DNA of 64,000 nt from an uncultured Lachnospiraceae bacterium (lineage in GTDB: Bacteria; Bacillota; Clostridia; Lachnospirales; Lachnospiraceae). The stretch lies in NCBI GenBank assembly GCA_910587715.1, contig CAJUMV010000002.1:1-64000 (forward strand), read 5' to 3'. A program made the translations under genes and the position numbers. Under the pieces are notes generated by a model, which made no database searches, was not told where the DNA came from, and saw only the letters and a program-made list of their open reading frames with translations. Positions 25,070 through 33,907 of the stretch are shown one piece after another (positions within the stretch are counted from its first letter, which is position 1; each line of letters begins with the position of its first letter).

Positions 25070-25187
25070 AATTTTGCCTATATTTTTGTTTAATATGTGC
25101 ATTTAATTTACATAATATTGGCAGCAATATTTGCTTCAATCTGTAGAAAAGTCACAGAAACAGCCTGTTCTAAGGCGATATGTAGCA

Positions 25188-25201
25188 TGACACAGATGTC
25201 A
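25188..25201. promoter_or_regulatory. cre-like palindrome TGACACAGATGTCA
   Basis: This second copy of the 14-bp palindrome at 16893-16906 differs at one central base. It lies about 110 bp upstream of the carbamate kinase start. Confidence 0.45.
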
Positions 25202-25312
25202 TATGTAATTAACATAACTTTTAAGAAAACCATTCTATACAAAGCCCCGCCGTTTTGATATACTTGCAGTATATGAAAACTCTGATGTTTGAAAGGATTG
25301 GTGTGATAGCAG

Positions 25313-26248
25313 ATGAATAAGAAAAAAGCAGTCGTCTCCCTCGGTCACGAGGCGCTCGGTTATACAACGTTGGAACAGTGGGACGCGGTTAAAAGGACCG
25401 CCAAGGCTCTTGCCGATTTGGTAGAAGCCGATTACCAGCTCACCATCACCCACTCAAACGGTCCGCAGGTCAGCATGATCCACAAGGCAATGACAGAGCT
25501 GAGGCGGGTTTATATCGACTACACCCCCGCCCCCATGTGCGTATGCTCCGCCATGAGTCAGGGATATGTGGGGTATGATATCCAGAACGCGCTCCGTGCC
25601 GAGCTTTTAGGACGCGGTATCGTAAAGACCGTCAGCACCGTTCTGACACAGGTGACCGTGGATCCCTACGACGAAGCCTTCTACGCCCCCACCAAAGTCA
25701 TCGGGCGCTATATGTCTGCGGAGGACGCGGAAACGGAAATCAAAAAGGGAAATTATGTGAAAGAAGAACCGGGCAAGGGATTCCGCCGGGTGGTTGCGGC
25801 TCCCCGCCCCATCGATATCGTGGAAATCGACGCCATACGCGCGCTGGCTGACGCCGAGCAGGTCGTGATTGCCTGCGGCGGCGGCGGTATTCCCGTGATC
25901 GAACAGAATCATGTTTTAAAAGGCGCATCCGCCGTCATTGAAAAGGATGCCGTGGCAGGAAGGCTGGCGGCAAGCCTGCAGGTCGATGAGCTGATCATCT
26001 TGACAAGCGTACCCTGCGTATACCGGAATTTCGGGCAGCCGGAACAGCAGGCTATCTCCGCCCTCACCGTCCCGCAGGCGAAGGAGTTGTGCGAAACGGG
26101 AGAATTTGAAGCGGGAACGATGCTGCCGAAGATCGAAGCCGCCATCGCTTATCTGGCGGAAAATCCGCAGGGAAGAGTGCTGATCACCTCCCTTGGAAAC
26201 GTAAGAGACGCCCTGAAGGGCAAGAGCGGCACGGTAATCACCGCCTGA
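25313..26248 (+). CDS. arcC: Carbamate kinase family protein, divergent nucleotide-site motifs
   Basis: The 311-aa protein is an amino-acid-kinase-fold enzyme of carbamate kinase size. Usual motifs are altered: SLGHEAL in place of ALGGNAL, and THSNGPQVS in place of THGNGPQVG. The later GFRRVVAAPRPIDIVEIDAI, VIACGGGGIPVI and ASAVIEKDAVAGRLAASL follow the family, with the catalytic Lys-Asp pair in EKD. It should make ATP from carbamoyl phosphate. No arginine deiminase or transcarbamoylase gene is adjacent, so the carbamoyl-phosphate source is unknown. An AAAGGA site lies rather far (about 15 nt) from the ATG. It converges on lspA with 26 bp between them. Confidence 0.85.
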   Translation: MNKKKAVVSLGHEALGYTTLEQWDAVKRTAKALADLVEADYQLTITHSNGPQVSMIHKAMTELRRVYIDYTPAPMCVCSAMSQGYVGYDIQNALRAELLGRGIVKTVSTVLTQVTVDPYDEAFYAPTKVIGRYMSAEDAETEIKKGNYVKEEPGKGFRRVVAAPRPIDIVEIDAIRALADAEQVVIACGGGGIPVIEQNHVLKGASAVIEKDAVAGRLAASLQVDELIILTSVPCVYRNFGQPEQQAISALTVPQAKELCETGEFEAGTMLPKIEAAIAYLAENPQGRVLITSLGNVRDALKGKSGTVITA

Positions 26249-26274
26249 CGCAATGCGCAGGATGCACTCTTACC

Positions 26275-26742
26275 TTATTTCCGCTTCGCTTCCCCCAACG
26301 CCATAAGCAGCGCGCCGATGATAATACAAAAGTCCGATATATTGAACACAATCCTGCGAAACCGCTTGTTTTTCACGGGAAAACTGACGTAATCCACCAC
26401 GTATTTCCTCGTCAGGCGGTCGTAGGTATTGCTGTAGGCGCCGCCCAGCAGAAGGGCTAACCCTGCCTTAAGGGTAGAGTTTCCCCGAAAACTGAAGGTT
26501 GCAAGAAAAACCACCGTCATAAAGAGCGTCAGTCCCAGTGAGAGCATTGCCACAAGCCCCTGCTTCTTCTCTCCCGCATCCAAAAAGGCGCCCTTGTTAT
26601 GATATTTCCTGATTAAAAGTCTTCCCTTGCATAAGGGTTGCTCCTCCCCCTCTTTCAGATTCTTTTCAATCCTGTTTTTCAAAAAGAGATCCAGCAAAAA
26701 TATCCCCATTGCCAGAGCCGCAAATCCGATTACCGCCATCAT
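26275..26742 (-). CDS. lspA: Signal peptidase II (lipoprotein signal peptidase)
   Basis: The 155-aa protein has four membrane segments and the two catalytic Asp regions: GGAYSNTYDRLTRKYVVDYV (GNxxDR-like) and VFNISDFCIIIGALL (FNxAD-like). It removes signal peptides of prolipoproteins at the lipobox Cys. The start at 26742 (or 26739) is chosen for GGAGG directly upstream. An in-frame TTG at 26802 would overlap the upstream gene and is less likely. It is encoded with two lipoprotein genes (27635, 29419), which it would process. Confidence 0.82.
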   Translation of the reverse strand: MMAVIGFAALAMGIFLLDLFLKNRIEKNLKEGEEQPLCKGRLLIRKYHNKGAFLDAGEKKQGLVAMLSLGLTLFMTVVFLATFSFRGNSTLKAGLALLLGGAYSNTYDRLTRKYVVDYVSFPVKNKRFRRIVFNISDFCIIIGALLMALGEAKRK

Positions 26743-26770
26743 GCACCTCCTGCCCGCTTTCGCACATTCG

Positions 26771-27559
26771 TCACTCCACGTCTTTCCTTTCGTCTCCTCC
26801 AATCAGGCTGCGGCTTCCAAACTGCGCAAGCACACGCAGCGTCCTCCTCAGCGTAATCCAAAGCGGATGCGGCACACCGTTTTTTCGAAGCGCCAGATAC
26901 CCTTCTTTAAAGGACAGCAGATAATTCGAAAGCCCCGCATTGCTTGTGCCGCCGTAAAACATAGCCACCAGAATTTCCGGCACATAGGCAAGCTTATTTT
27001 CCGGCTCCTTTAAAAAGCGCACCATAAACTCGTAATCCGCCGCACAGCGGTAAGAAGTATCATATAACCCGTATTTTTCATACACCGCACGCCGCAGAAA
27101 AAGGGTCGGATGACCGGGCATCCAGCCCTGCGCAATCCGCCCCTGCCCCATACGCCACTCCCTAATGACCCGCTCTCCTTCCACGTAAACTAAGTCCGCA
27201 TGAACGCCCACACACGCAGCGCCGCCCTGCTGAAGCGCAGTCATCATTTTACTGACAGCATTTGGTTTACATAATCTATCATTGCAGACGGCGACCACAT
27301 CTCCCGTGCTCATGCGAAACGCCTTGTTCATTGCGTCGTAGAGCCCGTCATCCGGCTCCGAAACCCAGCGCACCGAAAAGCCCTGCCGCCCTTTTGTCCG
27401 CGCGGCAAAATCCTGTATCAGCTCTACCGTACCGTCCGTAGAACCACCGTCTACAACCACTGCCTCGATATCCGGATACTCCTGTTCTTCGATGCCTGCA
27501 AGCGTGATCGGAAGATTTTTTTCCACATTGTAAACCGTAACCAGTAAGGAAACCTTCAT
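26771..27559 (-). CDS. GT2 glycosyltransferase, 262 aa
   Basis: The N-terminal GT-A domain begins MKVSLLVTVYNVEKNLPITL, with VVVDGGSTDGTVELIQDFA as nucleotide-binding region and SEPDDGLYDAMNKAF, the pattern of WcaE/colanic-acid-type transferases. The usual DxD is weak (VCNDRL). GHPTLFLRRAVYEKYGLYDT and CAADYEFMVRFLKE form the acceptor part. It is soluble or peripheral at the membrane and transfers a sugar to an unknown glycan. It lies between a DUF5722 lipoprotein gene and lspA in the same direction. Confidence 0.85.
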   Translation of the reverse strand: MKVSLLVTVYNVEKNLPITLAGIEEQEYPDIEAVVVDGGSTDGTVELIQDFAARTKGRQGFSVRWVSEPDDGLYDAMNKAFRMSTGDVVAVCNDRLCKPNAVSKMMTALQQGGAACVGVHADLVYVEGERVIREWRMGQGRIAQGWMPGHPTLFLRRAVYEKYGLYDTSYRCAADYEFMVRFLKEPENKLAYVPEILVAMFYGGTSNAGLSNYLLSFKEGYLALRKNGVPHPLWITLRRTLRVLAQFGSRSLIGGDERKDVE

Positions 27560-27634
27560 CTCTGTCTTACTTTCCTTTTCTCTTTGAGAATCCTTCTATT
27601 TCGGGATTCTGCCCCTTCCCGCCTTATCCGACTT

Positions 27635-29401
27635 TCAGAACTGTCCCGATTTGGAATTCCCGTCCGCCTGCGCCCAGGAAAGCGCTTCCTCCAGACTGTC
27701 CGCACCGAGAATATTGAGCATAAAATCCATGTACTCCCCAGCCCTGTCCGTGTCAATATAGCGGAAAACGTCCTTTATATACTTCCCCGAATGATCATAC
27801 TCATACACACCGAATGCCAGCCCTGCCATCACCTCTTCCGGCGCGTCCGTCTGCCGGTTCATCAGAAAGGCATCCACATAAGGATTATTTTCCACAATAT
27901 AATAACAGTATGCGAAAGCCGCCGCCTGCAGCCGCTCCCCGGAGCCGGAAGAAAAGCCAAGCTCCGTGATGGTGACGCTTCGCACCTCGCCCGCTCTGTC
28001 CAGATACGCTTCGTCGGACAGAATATCCGTCAGCACATTCAGGTTCATAATGGACAGATGCGGGGCGTTCCTTGTCTTGTCATACTCCTGCGACCAGTAA
28101 TTCACGCGGGTAAGCGGTTCCGGATACGGGTGGATCGCAATGCCCCAGTCATAATTTCCATGCGCAAGCGCCGCTTCATTAAAGCCCTCCAGAATATCCC
28201 TGCCGTTGAAAAAACCGGAATTGTCGCCATCATTGCTGTTCCACGCATGGTCAATGCTGAAATACACACGCCCCTGCGCATAATGGCTTTTTACCGCCTG
28301 ATAAAAAATACGGAAAGACTTTTCAAATTCCGTCGTATAATAAAGTACATCCCGGGTGTCCATATAATTCCAGACCCGGTTCTGGTTGATCTCATTGGCA
28401 ATCACCCAGCTATGTATCATACCGTGCTCGCCGCTCGAATAGCGCTCCGCCAAAAATTCCGCCACTGCTTCCAGCGTCCTCGTGCCTTCCTCCTCGGATG
28501 CATTAAACATGTAATAATATGCGCCGCTTTCCGGCTTACGCGCATCCGGATGAATCAGCTCCGGAAACGCTTCATTCCAATCATTTAACACCACCGCCGT
28601 CGCCGTTATCCCCATATCGGACAGATAAGTAAAAAGCCCGTCGTAACCGTTGATCGCCGCTCCGTTAAAAGCATAATTCCTTCCCTTGTAGGTATAAGTG
28701 ATCGTCGGAAAAGTCGGATCCGCCGTCTCGCCCATAATATGCGAGAGCGGAATATTATAGATTGCATGTTTGACGCCTAAGTCCGTCAACTCCGGCGTCC
28801 CCAGCATCGTAGGGTCTAACAGAATCCCCTTCTTGGAACCGGTCTCCGGATACGGCTCCTGATTTCCCGCAAGCGTCTCCGGATTTGACAAATATACGCT
28901 TTTACCCACCTGCACATAATTTCCTTCCATTTTTACCGCAGGAATAAAACGTTCATACAGATAGACATCCCGATAGGGAAAAGCCGTCTCCCACTCCCTG
29001 TCTTTTCGTCCTCTCGTAACGGGTTCCTTCGCCAGCGCGTCCGCATCCGTCTCCCAGGTATCAGCCCGGAACAGATACAGATACGCGTCGTCACTGGACG
29101 GAATCAGCGGCATGGTAAGGGAATACCTTACCTTTTTCCCCTCCGCGTCATAAGTAAAAGCCACATCCATCGCATAATCCGAAAGTTCATCCGCCGACAG
29201 TCTTGTCTCGCCCGCCGTCAGCTCCGACAGCTCCTTTTCCCGCTGCCCGGCTGCATCAGCTGCGCCTGTCTCCCCCTGTGCGGCAGGCGCGCTTGCGGGC
29301 GTACTCTCCTCCCCGCAGCCGCAAAGCAGGGCAAGCGCCAGACAAATGCCTGTGAGCAGGGACCGCCCGGAACGTATCTTGTTCTTTTTCTCCTTATACA
29401 C
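27635..29401 (-). CDS. DUF5722-type lipoprotein, probable glycoside-hydrolase fold, 588 aa
   Basis: A signal peptide with lipobox (LALALLCGCGEE) anchors it at the outer face of the membrane. After a disordered Ala/Gly/Glu stretch, an N-terminal beta domain (about 70-200) precedes a TIM-barrel-like part with GVKHAIYNIPLSHIMG. It contains SWVIANEINQNRVWNY, a candidate acid/base Glu, and SVTITELGFSSGSGE, a candidate nucleophile Glu, as in clan GH-A. DUF5722 is the family I recognise; substrate unknown. GTG 29401 is preferred because GGGAGG lies 7 nt upstream. The longer ATG at 29422 overlaps the upstream stop (ATGA) and has no site. It lies in the operon with a BMP lipoprotein. Confidence 0.8.
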   Translation of the reverse strand: MYKEKKNKIRSGRSLLTGICLALALLCGCGEESTPASAPAAQGETGAADAAGQREKELSELTAGETRLSADELSDYAMDVAFTYDAEGKKVRYSLTMPLIPSSDDAYLYLFRADTWETDADALAKEPVTRGRKDREWETAFPYRDVYLYERFIPAVKMEGNYVQVGKSVYLSNPETLAGNQEPYPETGSKKGILLDPTMLGTPELTDLGVKHAIYNIPLSHIMGETADPTFPTITYTYKGRNYAFNGAAINGYDGLFTYLSDMGITATAVVLNDWNEAFPELIHPDARKPESGAYYYMFNASEEEGTRTLEAVAEFLAERYSSGEHGMIHSWVIANEINQNRVWNYMDTRDVLYYTTEFEKSFRIFYQAVKSHYAQGRVYFSIDHAWNSNDGDNSGFFNGRDILEGFNEAALAHGNYDWGIAIHPYPEPLTRVNYWSQEYDKTRNAPHLSIMNLNVLTDILSDEAYLDRAGEVRSVTITELGFSSGSGERLQAAAFAYCYYIVENNPYVDAFLMNRQTDAPEEVMAGLAFGVYEYDHSGKYIKDVFRYIDTDRAGEYMDFMLNILGADSLEEALSWAQADGNSKSGQF

Positions 29402-29418
29402 TCCCAAACCTCCCGTGC

Positions 29419-30633
29419 TCATTCAAAATTTACCGCAATGGCGACCTCGGGCGGCATGTCGATGGCATCCGACACCGTCCGATCCCCTCTCTTCATCTGT
29501 TTATAGATTTCAAAAAAGTGGGTCGTAGGAATCTCTTTAAAACGCCACTCCGAATCTACCACCGGAATCGCCGCACAACCGTCTTCCACGCCGTAACGCT
29601 TCACCTGCCCGGCGTCCTCCTCAGACCAGCCCCCCGCCGCGTAATACTCGTCGAGCGCATCCGTCACCGCCGCGCCGATATTTTTGACCGCACTGGTCAG
29701 AACCCGCTCCGAAAGCCGACACTGATCCACATCCACGCCAATCATCAGCCCATCCTGATTTTCCGCCGCTTCCAACACAGACTCATACAGACCGCCGCCG
29801 CAGGCAAAAATAATCTGCGTGCCGTTCTCATACCAGCCGTCTGCTTTTTCCCGCACCGCAATATCCGCCGAATAGGTATCCGCATACCAATAATTGACAC
29901 TTACATCGTCAAGCGACAAATCCTTCGCCGCCGCATTGATTCCCTGCAGATAACCGTAACCGTAACGCAGTACGGCAGGCTCCTGTCTGCCGCCTATAAA
30001 GCCGAGATTCCGGTATCCCTCCCAGACAGCCATATATCCTGCCAGATACCCTGCCTGCTCCTCGTGAAATAAAACGCAGTGCACATTCTTTGCTATGGGA
30101 AGCTCCTCCCGCTCCTCATCGCGGGGCACCGCATCCACAAGCAGAAAAGAAGTCTGCGGATACGTTTCCTGCAAAGCGCCTACGGCTTCCCCGAAAATAT
30201 CCCCGGCGCAGACAATCAGCCCGGCATTGTCCTCCACCGCCCGCTGTATCATCTCCTGATAGCTTTCCGGCGCATTGGGGTCCGCATGATAATAGGAAAA
30301 GGATGTGCCCGCCCCCAAAGCATACATCCGCACACCGTTAAAGATGGCTTCATTGTAGCCGCCGTCCTCCACGGAACCGTCCGTCAGGAAAGCAATTTCA
30401 CCGCCCGTCTCCCGATAATCCCCGTAAGGATCCTCAAACATCTTCTGTACTGACTCCCGCCATGAAGTCATCTCCACGCCCGAACCGCTTTCCTTATTCT
30501 CTTTGCTCTCCTGCTGCGTTTCCTCCTGCGTACCGCCTTCCGAAAGCGACGCCGTCTCCTGTGCAGGTTTGCCGCAGCCCGTCAAAAGCAATATAAAAAT
30601 CAGCCCGGCTAATCCAAGCTTACGTTTCCTCAT
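29419..30633 (-). CDS. BMP/PnrA-family substrate-binding lipoprotein, 404 aa
   Basis: A signal peptide with lipobox LLLTGCGKP leads to an acidic linker (about 25-55). The periplasmic-binding fold that follows is of the BMP (purine nucleoside receptor A / Med) type: IAFLTDGSVEDGGYNEAIFN at the ligand site, LIVCAGDIFGEAV, YLAGYMAVWEG, LGFIGGRQEPAV and GTQIIFACGGGLYESVLEAA. No ABC permease or ATPase gene is adjacent, so it may be a receptor or may serve a transporter encoded elsewhere. The start at 30633 is preferred over 30660. Its end overlaps or abuts the DUF5722 gene, so both are co-translated. Confidence 0.85.
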   Translation of the reverse strand: MRKRKLGLAGLIFILLLTGCGKPAQETASLSEGGTQEETQQESKENKESGSGVEMTSWRESVQKMFEDPYGDYRETGGEIAFLTDGSVEDGGYNEAIFNGVRMYALGAGTSFSYYHADPNAPESYQEMIQRAVEDNAGLIVCAGDIFGEAVGALQETYPQTSFLLVDAVPRDEEREELPIAKNVHCVLFHEEQAGYLAGYMAVWEGYRNLGFIGGRQEPAVLRYGYGYLQGINAAAKDLSLDDVSVNYWYADTYSADIAVREKADGWYENGTQIIFACGGGLYESVLEAAENQDGLMIGVDVDQCRLSERVLTSAVKNIGAAVTDALDEYYAAGGWSEEDAGQVKRYGVEDGCAAIPVVDSEWRFKEIPTTHFFEIYKQMKRGDRTVSDAIDMPPEVAIAVNFE

Positions 30634-30748
30634 TCCACTGTATCCGCCTTCCATGAACATTCAAATCCGCTGTGTGCGCATAGTACTCCATAATGAAACG
30701 CTCACATATTACACCTTACCACAAGTGGGGGAAATCAGCAAGTTTCGA

Positions 30749-32029
30749 TCAGACGTTTTCGCCCTCCACATCTATTCCTAATGTAACCCCGCTGCGCCTC
30801 TCTTTATTCAGTCCGCCGCTCATATGGGATACATTTGCACCCAGAAAACTGGCACGGAAAATCGCATCCTCCCCGTATTTTCCACGAATTTGATCGACCG
30901 CCTTGTCCAGCTTTTCCAGTCTCTCGCTTTTTTCCAGATTAAAAATGCTGTACTGGCGGGCCGCTTCCTCCTGTACCTTCGAAGTGTGAACCCCCATCTG
31001 TCTGAGAGGTGTCTTTCTATCCCACAGCTTACTGAAAAGCTGACAGGCCGCCCCAAATATTTCTTCCGTGATATTTGTAGGTGAATCCAGCTGCATCTGT
31101 TTATTCATCCGCTTAAACTCGCAGGTTGTCAGATGTACGCTGACCACACCAATCATCACCCCGTCAGCCCGAAGCCTTGTCCCCACCGTCTCGCTTAAGG
31201 AGAGCAGCAGATGTCTCGCATACTCTTCCGTCACGATATCCACCGGCGCGGTCATACTGTTGCCGTAACCCTTGTTCGCCTCATGGGAAATCATGGAAGA
31301 ATCAAGGTCTGCGCCCTGCGCAAAGCCCTGTATCGTCTGTCCGTGCTTTTTTAACAGGGAGCGGATCATCCCCTCGTCCGCCTGCGCCAGTTCTCCGATT
31401 GTCCGTATGCCTACGCCGTGCAGTTTCTCCACCGTGGCACGTCCCGCAAGAAACAAATCGGAGACAGGGAGCGGCCACATCTTCTGCCTGATTTCTTCCC
31501 GAAAAAGAGTATGCACCTTGTCGGGCTTCGAGAAATCACCCGCCATTTTGGACAAAAGAAAATTTGTGGAAACGCCCACATTTACGGTAAAGCCCAATTC
31601 CTCCCTGATCCTGTCCTTCAATTCATACGCCAGCTTTACCATCTGCTCGCGGCCGTACAGCTTTTCAAAACCCTCGAACACCACCCACGCCTCGTCTATG
31701 CTGTACTGGATCATATTGTCGCTGTACTCCTGCAATATTTTCATAAAAGCACGGGAGGACTTGACATACAGACCATAATCCGGCGCTGCGATCACCAATC
31801 CCGGACACTTCCTCTGCGCCGCCACAATGGGTTCTCCTGTCTGTATGCCGTATTTTTTCGCCGGGCTGCTCTTGGCAAGAACAATCCCATGCCGTTTCTC
31901 CTGATCGCCGCCCACAATGCTGGGAATGAGCCTGATATCCTCTTTTTCGCCCAGCACATTCACCCGATATGCCGCGGTCCAGGCGAGAAAAGCGCTGTTG
32001 ACATCTATATGGAATACATATTTCCCCAT
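30749..32029 (-). CDS. Y-family DNA polymerase (DinB/ImpB type), 426 aa
   Basis: An error-prone translesion polymerase. The palm domain has the catalytic acids in HIDVNSAFLAW (Asp9) and IQYSIDEAWVVFEGFEKLYG (Asp-Glu). A thumb with helix-hairpin-helix (KLHGVGIRTIGELAQADEGM) and a little-finger domain (about 235-345) follow. The NVGVSTNFLLSKMAGDFSKP segment is typical. AGGAGG lies 8 nt before the start at 32029. It lies 12 bp downstream of the S8 peptidase gene in the same direction, an unusual neighbour. No LexA-type box was recognised upstream. Confidence 0.9.
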   Translation of the reverse strand: MGKYVFHIDVNSAFLAWTAAYRVNVLGEKEDIRLIPSIVGGDQEKRHGIVLAKSSPAKKYGIQTGEPIVAAQRKCPGLVIAAPDYGLYVKSSRAFMKILQEYSDNMIQYSIDEAWVVFEGFEKLYGREQMVKLAYELKDRIREELGFTVNVGVSTNFLLSKMAGDFSKPDKVHTLFREEIRQKMWPLPVSDLFLAGRATVEKLHGVGIRTIGELAQADEGMIRSLLKKHGQTIQGFAQGADLDSSMISHEANKGYGNSMTAPVDIVTEEYARHLLLSLSETVGTRLRADGVMIGVVSVHLTTCEFKRMNKQMQLDSPTNITEEIFGAACQLFSKLWDRKTPLRQMGVHTSKVQEEAARQYSIFNLEKSERLEKLDKAVDQIRGKYGEDAIFRASFLGANVSHMSGGLNKERRSGVTLGIDVEGENV

Positions 32030-32041
32030 TCCTTTCACCTC

Positions 32042-33784
32042 CTACAGCCTCGCCAGCGTCTCAAACGTCCCATTAATATTAATCCGCCCGTACCCCCAGC
32101 GCTTATCCGGATAGCGGATATTCCCCGGTCTATCCGCCCCCTGAATCAGAAAACTCTTCGTCCCCCTGCTGTCCACAGCATATGCGTTTCCGTCCACCAC
32201 TGCCCACTCCAGAAACTGCGCCACGCAGCCTGCCGCCAGCGCTGCCGCCATGCAGGATCCGTCGGTCTCCCCCAGCGCAGTGTGCACACCAACGCCCGGA
32301 GCCGCAAGGTCCGGCTTGATGCTGCCATTTCTGGTAAACCCTCTGCCCGAGGGCGCATACCAGCTGTCCGTGTAGCTGTCATAAGTGGAAATGCTGATTA
32401 CCTGCGAAGCATTGGCAGGCTCCGTCAGCGTCACATCCGGGCTCGGCTGCAGAAAGGTAACGCTGTCTTCCAGAAATGCTTCAATCGGCAGCCACATATG
32501 ATACCGCCCGTCTCCGCTCGGCTGCCGCACGGAATCCGTCAGCGTCACTGTCCAGATACCCGGCGTCGGATCCTGAAAGCGCAGAAAAATCAGCGGGTCC
32601 CCGGCGTCCTTATCCACGAGGACGACACCCACCTGTATGCGGGTCCTCTCAAAAATAAAAGAAATATTCCTGTCGACTCCATTGCGAAAATCAATCACCG
32701 GCGAAACCTCTCCGCCAGGCGAACGAATCGAAACCGCATAGACGTCCGGAATGCTTCCCCAGATTTCCGCACAGAATCCCTTCATCGCGCCCGCGACCCG
32801 AATCTCCACATTGCTCGGCATAAAATTCTCATAGTGGTGTTCTTTATCCCCCTCGTTGCCGCAGCCGACTACCACGGCGCGACTTCTCCTGCCCGCCACG
32901 ATATTTAAATAAGAATCCAGCGCGGAAGTGCCGTCGTGGCTGCCCATATTCGTGCCAAGCCCGAGCACGATTACCACCGGTCTGCTGAACGCCACAGCCA
33001 TCTGCTGCAGATACTTTACGGCTTCCATAATATCATTTTCCTCGAAAGCATCCGCCCGCTCGTCGATAAGATAATAGTTGCGCAGATACGGTTTGGCTCC
33101 CTTCAGCTTCACCACCGCGATATCGGCAAGCGGCGCGGCGCCCCGAAAAGACAATCCCTGATTCAAAAGGCTCCCCGCGGCGGCTGACGCCAACCTCGTG
33201 CCGTGTCCGTTGGTATCCATACTTGGCACAATCGTCTCCGGCTCCGCCGAAGCAAGCGCCCTGTCAATGTCTGCCCGACGGTATTCCGTTCCATATAAAA
33301 ACCCCTCGGGCGGCGCCCCTGTCTGTATGGTCTGGTCCCAGATGGAAAGGATGCGGGTGCTCCCGTCCTCTCTCCGGAATACCTCCTCGCGGTAATCGAT
33401 TCCCGTATCGATAAACCCCATAATAGCGCCGCTCCCCTGTAAGGCAAGCGGCGGGTTCTGTATCTTAATATTGCCCATCGCGATTAACGGGGACGCATCG
33501 AAGGTTCTGCCCTCTGCCTGCATCAGCCCGTACAGCTTTGGAATCGTTGAATAACCGTAATAACCGATGGAGATTGGCTGCACCTGGCTGCGCCGCACAT
33601 GTGCCACACCGAACCCGGCATCAATCTCCCGATAGCAGAACTCTACATCCGCCCCCTCCAGAATCTCCACAATGACGTCATAATCTACAATGATATCTAA
33701 AAAATCGTCCGACAAAATCATTTCCTGACAGGTCACGCTTTTCCATGCACACAAACAGGACGGGCTGTTTATATGCCCTTTCAC
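32042..33784 (-). CDS. S8 (subtilisin-like) peptidase with Cys at the nucleophile position
   Basis: The 580-aa protein matches the S8 family of the clostridial Csp group, with an N-terminal prodomain-like part and a large insert (about 340-450). The Asp site is GFIDTGID (Asp126), the His site DTNGHGTRLASAAAG (His194) and the oxyanion Asn is in VGCGNEGD (Asn310). The nucleophile region reads DGSCMAAALAAG, with Cys511 where GTSMAA normally supplies Ser. It has no signal peptide. It may be a cysteine-type variant or a pseudoprotease, as in CspC. The start is GTG 33784 with AAGGAG 6 nt upstream. It precedes the Y-family polymerase. Confidence 0.85.
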   Translation of the reverse strand: MKGHINSPSCLCAWKSVTCQEMILSDDFLDIIVDYDVIVEILEGADVEFCYREIDAGFGVAHVRRSQVQPISIGYYGYSTIPKLYGLMQAEGRTFDASPLIAMGNIKIQNPPLALQGSGAIMGFIDTGIDYREEVFRREDGSTRILSIWDQTIQTGAPPEGFLYGTEYRRADIDRALASAEPETIVPSMDTNGHGTRLASAAAGSLLNQGLSFRGAAPLADIAVVKLKGAKPYLRNYYLIDERADAFEENDIMEAVKYLQQMAVAFSRPVVIVLGLGTNMGSHDGTSALDSYLNIVAGRRSRAVVVGCGNEGDKEHHYENFMPSNVEIRVAGAMKGFCAEIWGSIPDVYAVSIRSPGGEVSPVIDFRNGVDRNISFIFERTRIQVGVVLVDKDAGDPLIFLRFQDPTPGIWTVTLTDSVRQPSGDGRYHMWLPIEAFLEDSVTFLQPSPDVTLTEPANASQVISISTYDSYTDSWYAPSGRGFTRNGSIKPDLAAPGVGVHTALGETDGSCMAAALAAGCVAQFLEWAVVDGNAYAVDSRGTKSFLIQGADRPGNIRYPDKRWGYGRININGTFETLARL

Positions 33785-33907
33785 CCACTGCTCCTTACGT
33801 TATCTTATGCAGAAACAGCTTGTCCTGACACGAAGCAAAAACCAATGCGGCGCGCTTTACGAAAACTTTACGCAGCGCACGGACAGCTGATGCTCTGGCA
33901 ACAGACG

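Noticed and set aside
31418..32908. Long plus-strand frame antisense to the Y-family polymerase and S8 peptidase
   Set aside because: Mirror frame of two well-supported genes; no domain and no ribosome binding site.
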